In this document: positions 59,045 through 64,000 of the stretch, piece after piece | Layout: each line of letters begins with the position of its first letter | Position numbering within the stretch: the stretch's first letter is position 1 | Assembly: GCA_963932465.1 (NCBI GenBank) | Contig: OZ010796.1 | Coordinates: 76,404,974 to 76,468,973, forward strand | From: Maratus speciosus | Taxonomy: Eukaryota > Arthropoda > Arachnida > Araneae > Salticidae | Direction: 5' to 3' | Length of the DNA stretch: 64,000 nucleotides | Made by a program: the position numbers and the translations under genes | Notes under the pieces: model-generated | The model's database searches: none | What the model was told of the DNA's origin: nothing | What the model saw: the letters and a program-made list of their open reading frames with translations, nothing else

Positions 59045-60040
59045 TCGGGAAGAATGTCAAAAAAGGTCCGATTGAAATTGGACCATAATTAAGAAAATTC
59101 GGATCGGGGGGGAGGGGGGGGGGTGTATAGGTGACGAACTGAAAAAGTACAGCTTAATAAACTAGTAACCCAAATAACTTGGCTCCTAAACTAAAAATAT
59201 TACAATTTAACCTAGAAAGAAAAAGGCTCTTATGCGAAATTTGACAGCAGTTCTGCCTTTAAAACAGTAAATCCGAAAGAATAAATATATATTCCTTTGA
59301 AATTACTGTCAAAAATATCAATACAAAAGTTGGAGCACGATTGGCCCTTACCAAAAAGAAGGAAGGCTAGAGACAGAAAATAAAAGATCACATTAAAAGC
59401 TTTCCAACGATATGTTATACGATATGGTTTGGAAGAAAAAAAAATAACCCCCCCCCCCCCCCGAGGGAGCAGGTAAGCCCCAAACTGTCGGAGGGGCGAC
59501 CTCAAAAGTATCTTTGGTCTAGGTTTCAAAATGTGGCTTTATAATAAAATAGAACAAGAATTGGACATTTTAAAAATTGCATGCAAATTTTGAACGGCCC
59601 TGTAAATTAAGATTAGCAAGGAAAAGGGGAGAGGGGGGTGGAGAGATTAGAAGGGACGAACTTGAAAAATACAATATAATAAACTAGTAACCTGAATAAC
59701 TAGGCTTCTAAACAAAAGTATAACGATTTAACCTAGTGGTGAATTCAGGGGGTAGCCCGAGAGGACATCCCTCCCGGGACATTGAAATGTCCCTCCCGTA
59801 AGTTTTGAGATTTTATGCTTTTTAATGGACAAATGTGCACCCCCCCCCCCATTACGGAACTCTGAAATACCCCCCCCCCCCACACACACACACACCCAAT
59901 CCCGACCGGAGTCGCATAAATCCCTCCCTGAGAAAAATACCTGCATTCAACACTGATTTAACCTAGAAAGTAAAAAAAGGCTCTTATACAAAATTTTACA
60001 GCAATTCTGGCACTAAAACAGCAAAATTGGAAGAATTGAT
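59045..60040. repeat. Diverged tandem pair of about 550 bp
   Basis: Two units share GACGAACT, AATAAACTAGTAACC, CTAAAC, TTTAACCTAGAAAG and AAAGGCTCTTAT in the same order (first near 59130-59240, second near 59655-60000). The second unit is interrupted by a MITE at 59735-59954. G- and C-runs (59106-59123, 59448-59462) interrupt it. The minus frames here are runs through C tracts. Confidence 0.6.
59735..59954. mobile_element. MITE with GTTGAATTCAG-type ends, copy 1
   Basis: The left end AGTGGTGAATTCAGGGGG and the right end (reverse) AGTGTTGAATGCAGG are inverted relatives. The direct repeat GATTTAACCT flanks it (59725-59734 and 59955-59964). The neighbouring tandem unit has AATTTAACCTAGAAAG uninterrupted at about 59206, acting as an empty site. 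It contains C-runs and a CA microsatellite. Confidence 0.75.
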
Positions 60041-60076
60041 TCAACCCGAATCGTGGATCGACCGCGATGCGATTTG

Positions 60077-60216
60077 AATTGAAGTAAATCAAAGCATAAC
60101 GATTCGACATTGCATCTAAAGAATTGAAAGTAAATCAAAATATAACGATTCGACATTGCATCTAAAGAATTGAAGTAAATCAAAAAAGTAACGATTCTGA
60201 AGATCGCATCTGAAGA
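60077..60216. repeat. Three tandem 47-bp units
   Basis: Each unit reads AATTGAAGTAAATCAAA, then TAACGATTCGACATTGCATC (diverged in the third), then TAAAG. It lies in a stretch rich in ATCGAT and GATTC motifs (60040-60250), similar in flavour to the termini of the 10.2-kb hAT block. Confidence 0.85.
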
Positions 60217-60880
60217 TCGACATCGGCATCGAATCGATTCACCGTTTCTGATCCAAGGGCAGAATCGATGCGTTCATCTTTTCTTGCTTTCTTTTGTCTT
60301 TAGAAAAGTAAAGTGTTGTTTTCGTGAAAATTTTCCACTTCCGGTTTCTAAGGATTTATAGTGTTAGAACTTCTTGTCTGGAATACGATTTGACTATTTT
60401 TATAAATTTTTTGTCTGTCAGTCTGTCTATCTGTTTGTCTCTGACAAAAAAATTGTGAGCGGTCTATTTCAAGAACTAATGCATGGAATCTGTTGAAACT
60501 TTAGATTCAGGTAGACCTTCATATAAATTGGTGCTGATTACTTTTTGGTGAAAATAGCTCAACAGGTGGCGCTGCTATCCTGCATTTTTCATGATTTCCG
60601 CAAGATTGCTATCGCAAGAACTAATGCACGAATATTCACCAAACTTCAGATTCAGTTTGGCGTTGACATAAGTTGTTGAGGATTAGGTTTTGATGTAAAT
60701 CTACCGGCAGGTGGCGCTGCTATTCTGCATTTTTCCCGAGTTTCGCAGTAGCTCTATCTCAAGAACTAATACACGGATTTTCATAAAACCACATTCAGTT
60801 AGACTTTGGCATAAATTGCTGCTTATTAGGTTTCTGTATAAATCGCCCAACAGGGGGCGTTGCTATGCTGATTTTATCAG

Positions 60881-61059
60881 CAGAGTTGAATTCAGACATT
60901 TTTCTCCGGGAGGGACAGTTCAGAGGGGGAGGGGATTGGACTTTTGTACATTTTAATGTACAAAAAGCATAAAATCTCAAACTTTCTGGGGGGCATTTGA
61001 ATGTTGCGGGGGGGGGGGAGGAATGCTACCCTCCCGGGCCATCCCCTGAATTCAACACG
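60881..61059. mobile_element. MITE with GTTGAATTCAG-type ends, copy 2
   Basis: Begins CAGAGTTGAATTCAGAC and ends CCCTGAATTCAACACG. It has an internal G-run and CTCCCGGGCC, and sits inside a 145-bp tandem unit. Confidence 0.65.
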
Positions 61060-61142
61060 TTTTTCAGGATTTAAATAATTTTAGGGATAATATCTCAAGA
61101 ACTAATGAACGAAATTTCATCAATTTTTAATGTACAAAAACG

Positions 61143-61284
61143 TATTGAACTCAGGGGGTGACCCGGGGGGGTGACATTGTCCTCCCCCCGAAACACTCAA
61201 ATGCCCCCCAGAAAGTTTGAGATTTTATGCTTTGTTGCGGGGGGAGGAATGTCATCCCCTCGGGCCACCCCCTGAATTCAACAC
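61143..61284. mobile_element. MITE with GTTGAATTCAG-type ends, copy 3 (short)
   Basis: TATTGAACTCAGGGGGTGAC at the left and CCCCTGAATTCAACAC at the right. Shorter than the other copies. Confidence 0.65.
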
Positions 61285-61444
61285 GTTTTTCGGGATTTAA
61301 ACAATTTTAGGGATAATATCTCAAGAACTAATGAACGAAATTTCATCAAACTTAATATTCTGTTAGACAATGCCATAAGTTATCCATGATTAAGTTTTTG
61401 TGTAAATGATATAACAAATTGTGCTGCCATGCTGCTTTTATCAA

Positions 61445-61638
61445 CAGTGTTGAATTCAGACATTTTTTCTCCAGGTGGGATTTCTATGGTTCTGGCGAGG
61501 AACATTCTAGAGTTACGAGGGGGGAAGGATTGGACTTTCGTCCATTAAGCATAAAATCTCAAATCTCCCTAGGGGACATTTCAATGTTCCGGGGGGGGGG
61601 GGGGGAACCACCCGTACCAGCCCCTGAATTCAACACTG
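61445..61638. mobile_element. MITE with GTTGAATTCAG-type ends, copy 4
   Basis: CAGTGTTGAATTCAG and CTGAATTCAACACTG are a perfect 15-bp inverted pair, the best preserved of the four. The CAGTG...CACTG ends are hAT-like, but no clean 8-bp duplication was found here. Confidence 0.75.
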
Positions 61639-61925
61639 TTTTTCAGGGTTTACACAATGTTTGCGATAACATCTCAAGAAGTAATGAACGGAATTTCATC
61701 AAACTTAATATTCTGTTAGTCATTGACGTAAGTTGTTTTTTCTGAGTCTTTCGTGTTAATCATGTAATAGGCTGCGTTGCTATACTGCTTTTTTCATGAT
61801 ATTCATGATAGCCATATCTCAAAACTAATGCACGGAATTTAATCAAACTTCATATTTTGTTACACTGTCGTATAAATAGATCCTTATTAGGCTTGGGTGT
61901 ATACTACCCAGCAGGTGTCGCTTTT

Positions 61926-62217
61926 ATGCCCTTTGAACTGGGATTTTCCGTTGCGGACATCTAAGAGGGTGTGGGCCGAAATTCAATGATTTGTTAGGAA
62001 AATGGGATTCTTACATATATTTTTTAAATACACATATTTCAACGAACCTATACTTTTGGATCCTCATGATGGGTATAGGTTATTTAAATTTGACACTGTG
62101 ATAGCGAATTTTGAAGTTTTAACATTTATGAGACAGAAGAAAGTTTTGGGATTGGACATGCAACTACTTGACCTTAAATTTTTGAAGAAAAATGAAAATG
62201 ATATGACCTTTAGAGAC
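61926..62217. other. Right interior of the hAT block, no gene confirmed
   Basis: Contains a 74-codon forward frame (62002-62226) starting MGFLHIFFKYTYFNEPILLD that I do not recognise. It overlaps the ATCGAT-rich subterminal zone and is probably chance. Confidence 0.3.
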
Positions 62218-62462
62218 ATCGATTAAAAAATTTATAGTATCGATTAAATCGAGTTGGCCATAGTATCGATTAAATCGATTAAAAAAATCGAAATCGCCCA
62301 TCACTACTTCTCACCGCTGGCGTTCCGACTCTACATTCTATGACGAAATTTGCTCGTATAGCTGCGTTCTATCACCCCGTAAAGTTTCGCCTCCTTTTTC
62401 AGATACACCCTGTATATATATATATATATATAGATATAAAGTTTTGAACTGGGGTTGGTTTT

Positions 62463-62874
62463 GTGTTCTAGGGTCACGATCGACGTAGATCTGCAAAATT
62501 TTTTCAGAAATTCCAACATACGGGAGAATGTAATAAGTAGTACTTCTTATGAAATCTTCCTAAAATCAGGTGCAAGTTAGACACTGTGGTAATAAAATTG
62601 TACTACGTCTACCACAACCGCAGTTAGGTAATAGTGTTGCATGTTTTCAGCCATGTGAATTATGGCGTCTTACATTGCTTTCAACTACATAAGGTTCCCC
62701 TCTGTTTATTGAAAGGTTGGACAGGTCTCCATCTTAATCACTTATTAGGAGACTCAGAGGTAGAATAAAAGTAAATAATTTTTTAAAAAAAGGAATTGAA
62801 TATTTATAAGTAAGTTTATCGCAGGTAAATTTAAAAAACATAATTCAGATGTCAAGAAAATGCAAAGCAGTTAC

Positions 62875-62910
<36 letters not shown>

Positions 62911-64000
62911 TATTTGATCCTCAACTGAAACATTTGGCGCCTTTGACGCCTGTGTGCGCCGCATACTTTGCACACTGGGTCGGCGCTTCCCTGATATTAT
63001 TACTTAAATTTATATTGATTTCGGTGAAATGTTAACATCTCTCTAAATGCAGTAAAAAAAGTTTTGTACTGCTGCCATCTATTAGCGAAATGAAATACGT
63101 ATTAGTAATTTTGCATTATTTTTACATAATGGGTATTTTGTTTTTATTTGTAATGAAAAAATATCTGATTGAAGTAACTTAAGTCATGAAGAAGCAGCGA
63201 CTCGGAATTATTTTTACAAAATTACAATCATCAATTATACACGATAATTTTCCTTACTGCAACACCGTGTAACATTTCTTACATGATTGCCAATTAAGAA
63301 ACTATTTTGTGGTGCTGCCATCTATTGTAAATAAAGCAACACTGTAAATGTTTTACGTGAATGCGAGAATTCTGAGAAAAAAAAAAAGATATTGCAATAC
63401 TTTAAAACAAATTTTGTTGTTAAAAAAAGCTAAATAAATAAAAGTTTATTTATTAGAAAGTAGGATAATTATGAATTTATAAAAATGAATGTCTAAATTA
63501 TTGTCAGAGGTCATTCAAGAGATATTTTCATTTTTCTACAGTATGTTTTTTTTTTCACGTCAAAAAGTAAATGCAATTATTGTGCATACATTTCTCGCAA
63601 ACATCAAATGCCGTTTATCTCATTTTAATTTTTTGGGTTGCGGCAGCAGATAATAGGTAAATTATCACGACAGTAACTTTCCGGAAAAAAATTGACATAA
63701 GTCAAACTTTGACAATTTTTTTTTTTTTTTTTTGTAAAAAGTATTTATTTTAAAAGTAAAAAATAAATAAATAAATAAATAAATAAAACATCGTGATTTT
63801 AAAGAAACAAAATTATCATCTCAAATTTTTTAGTGCATGTGAAGGTAAACATTTTTTCGTTATTGTGTCAGAAAGTAGAGTCCAAAACGCGCTTTTCATT
63901 TGAGAACAGCCTTAAGAGAACGTAATGTAATATACAACAGGAACCATTAATGGCATATTACCACCTAGAAAATATGTTATTATTATTTTGTTCTTTTAAA
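62463..64000. other. Right single-copy flank, no gene recognised
   Basis: Starts abruptly after GGTTGGTTTT of block X. It contains a long T-run (62878-62908), a second T-run near 63718-63733 and an AAAT microsatellite (63758-63786). GCTGCCATCTATTAG and GCTGCCATCTATTGT occur at 63070 and 63314, so a short repeat may be present. A GC-richer patch (62936-62988) precedes GATATTATTACT. No open frame is convincing. Confidence 0.4.

Larger units (their letters stand above)
60467..61925. repeat. Tandem array of about 145-bp units with MITE insertions
   Basis: AAGAACTAAT recurs at 60471, 60616, 60761, 61097, 61323, 61676 and (as AAAACTAATG) 61821. Removing MITE copies leaves a period of 145-160 bp. 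Units also share CATCAAACTT, AGACTTTGGCATAA, ATTAGGTTT and an AGGTGGCGCTGCTA-type motif. The motif is related to the GCGCCCCCTACCGG motif of the 150-bp array in module A, read in the other direction. Confidence 0.85.
52132..62306. mobile_element. 10.2-kb hAT-bounded composite block, copy 3 only
   Basis: Inverted termini TAGTGATGGGCGATT and AATCGCCCATCACTA, a perfect 15-bp pair, with 8-bp duplication CTTCTCAC (52124-52131 and 62307-62314). Single CTTCTCAC sites in copies 1 and 2 (7643-7650 and 37884-37891) are the empty sites. Subterminal AATCGAT motifs are dense at both ends (52150-52260 and 62218-62290), as in hAT transposase-binding regions. The interior holds another hAT, a MITE family and three kinds of tandem repeat. 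No hAT transposase for these ends was recognised, so it is probably non-autonomous. Confidence 0.9.
51379..62414 (+). mobile_element. Tc1/mariner-type element, copy 3, split twice
   Basis: The left terminus TACAGGGTGTATCTGAAAAA is at 51379 and the right terminus ending CACCCTGTA at 62414, each with TA. The element is interrupted first by the SINE inside the transposase relic (relic parts about 51511-51579 and 51832-52029), then by the 10.2-kb hAT block inside its right terminal repeat. Without these it would be about 600 bp, as in the other copies. Confidence 0.85.
46599..62462 (+). repeat. Module A, partial third copy
   Basis: Collinear with module A from inside the MULE-like MITE (46599, equivalent to about 2199) to GGTTGGTTTT (62462, equivalent to about 7796). 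It is interrupted by a SINE (51580-51818) and a 10.2-kb hAT block (52132-62306). Beyond 62462 the sequence no longer matches the unit, so block X is cut 50 bases after the Tc1/mariner terminus. Confidence 0.88.

Noticed and set aside
59728..59946. Minus frame rich in Gly and Val
   Set aside because: Produced by C-runs and a CA microsatellite inside a MITE.
60795..60980. Minus frame with PPPLNCPSRRKMSEF
   Set aside because: Spans a tandem unit and the start of a MITE; not conserved in neighbouring units.
62002..62226. 74-codon frame near the right end of the 10.2-kb hAT block as a transposase fragment
   Set aside because: No hAT motif could be recognised and it runs into the ATCGAT-rich subterminal region.

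Overview
The window is about 64 kb of AT-rich eukaryotic DNA, and I recognise no intact host protein-coding gene in it. It looks like a transposon graveyard from an animal genome, most likely an arthropod. The grounds are a tRNA-derived SINE, several hAT, Tc1/mariner and pogo/Tigger-type elements, Helitron-like ends, and tandem arrays with a GACAGACGG-rich tail. An arachnid or crustacean is plausible, but that is a guess from repeat style, not a taxonomic marker.

The main architecture is a duplicated compound unit of about 13.1 kb once copy-specific insertions are removed. Copy 1 spans 626-15709 and copy 2 spans 25406-44192. A third, partial copy of the first half (module A) spans 46599-62462. 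Module A holds a tRNA-like sequence, a Helitron-type 3' end, a MULE-like MITE with 11-bp target duplications, a roughly 2.6-kb hAT element (hAT-3) carrying a 150-bp tandem array, one arm of a foldback MITE, and a Tc1/mariner-type element with a frameshifted transposase C-terminus. The second half (module B) is built from blocks X, Y, V, W and their inverted copies X' and Y'. The order is X-Y-V-W-X'-Y', not a simple hairpin. After copy 1 comes another partial forward Y-V-W copy and a palindrome (19783-20912). After copy 2 the inverted Y' arm runs to 46474.

Because the paralogous copies align, they give filled and empty sites for five copy-specific insertions: a hAT MITE (4769-4956), a Helitron-like element (11808-13611), a degraded 5.6-kb hAT with a ZMYM1/DUF4371-like transposase relic (29009-34623), a tRNA-derived SINE (51580-51818) and a 10.2-kb hAT-bounded block (52132-62306). 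Each has a target duplication, or A/T insertion for the Helitron, that matches the empty copies. The 5.6-kb hAT itself contains a TA-flanked foldback element (33083-34477), which contains a Tigger/pogo relic (33332-34176). The 10.2-kb hAT block contains a further hAT (53446-57846), a small MITE family, and 47-bp, about 145-bp and about 425-bp tandem repeats.

Regions outside the duplicated unit are 1-625, 20913-25405 and 62463-64000. They hold microsatellites, two more TIR elements, one exon-like remnant (21950-22185, minus strand) and otherwise nothing I can name. The genes do not form a pathway. What can be read is a history: old elements, then segmental duplication with inversion, then fresh insertions into single copies.
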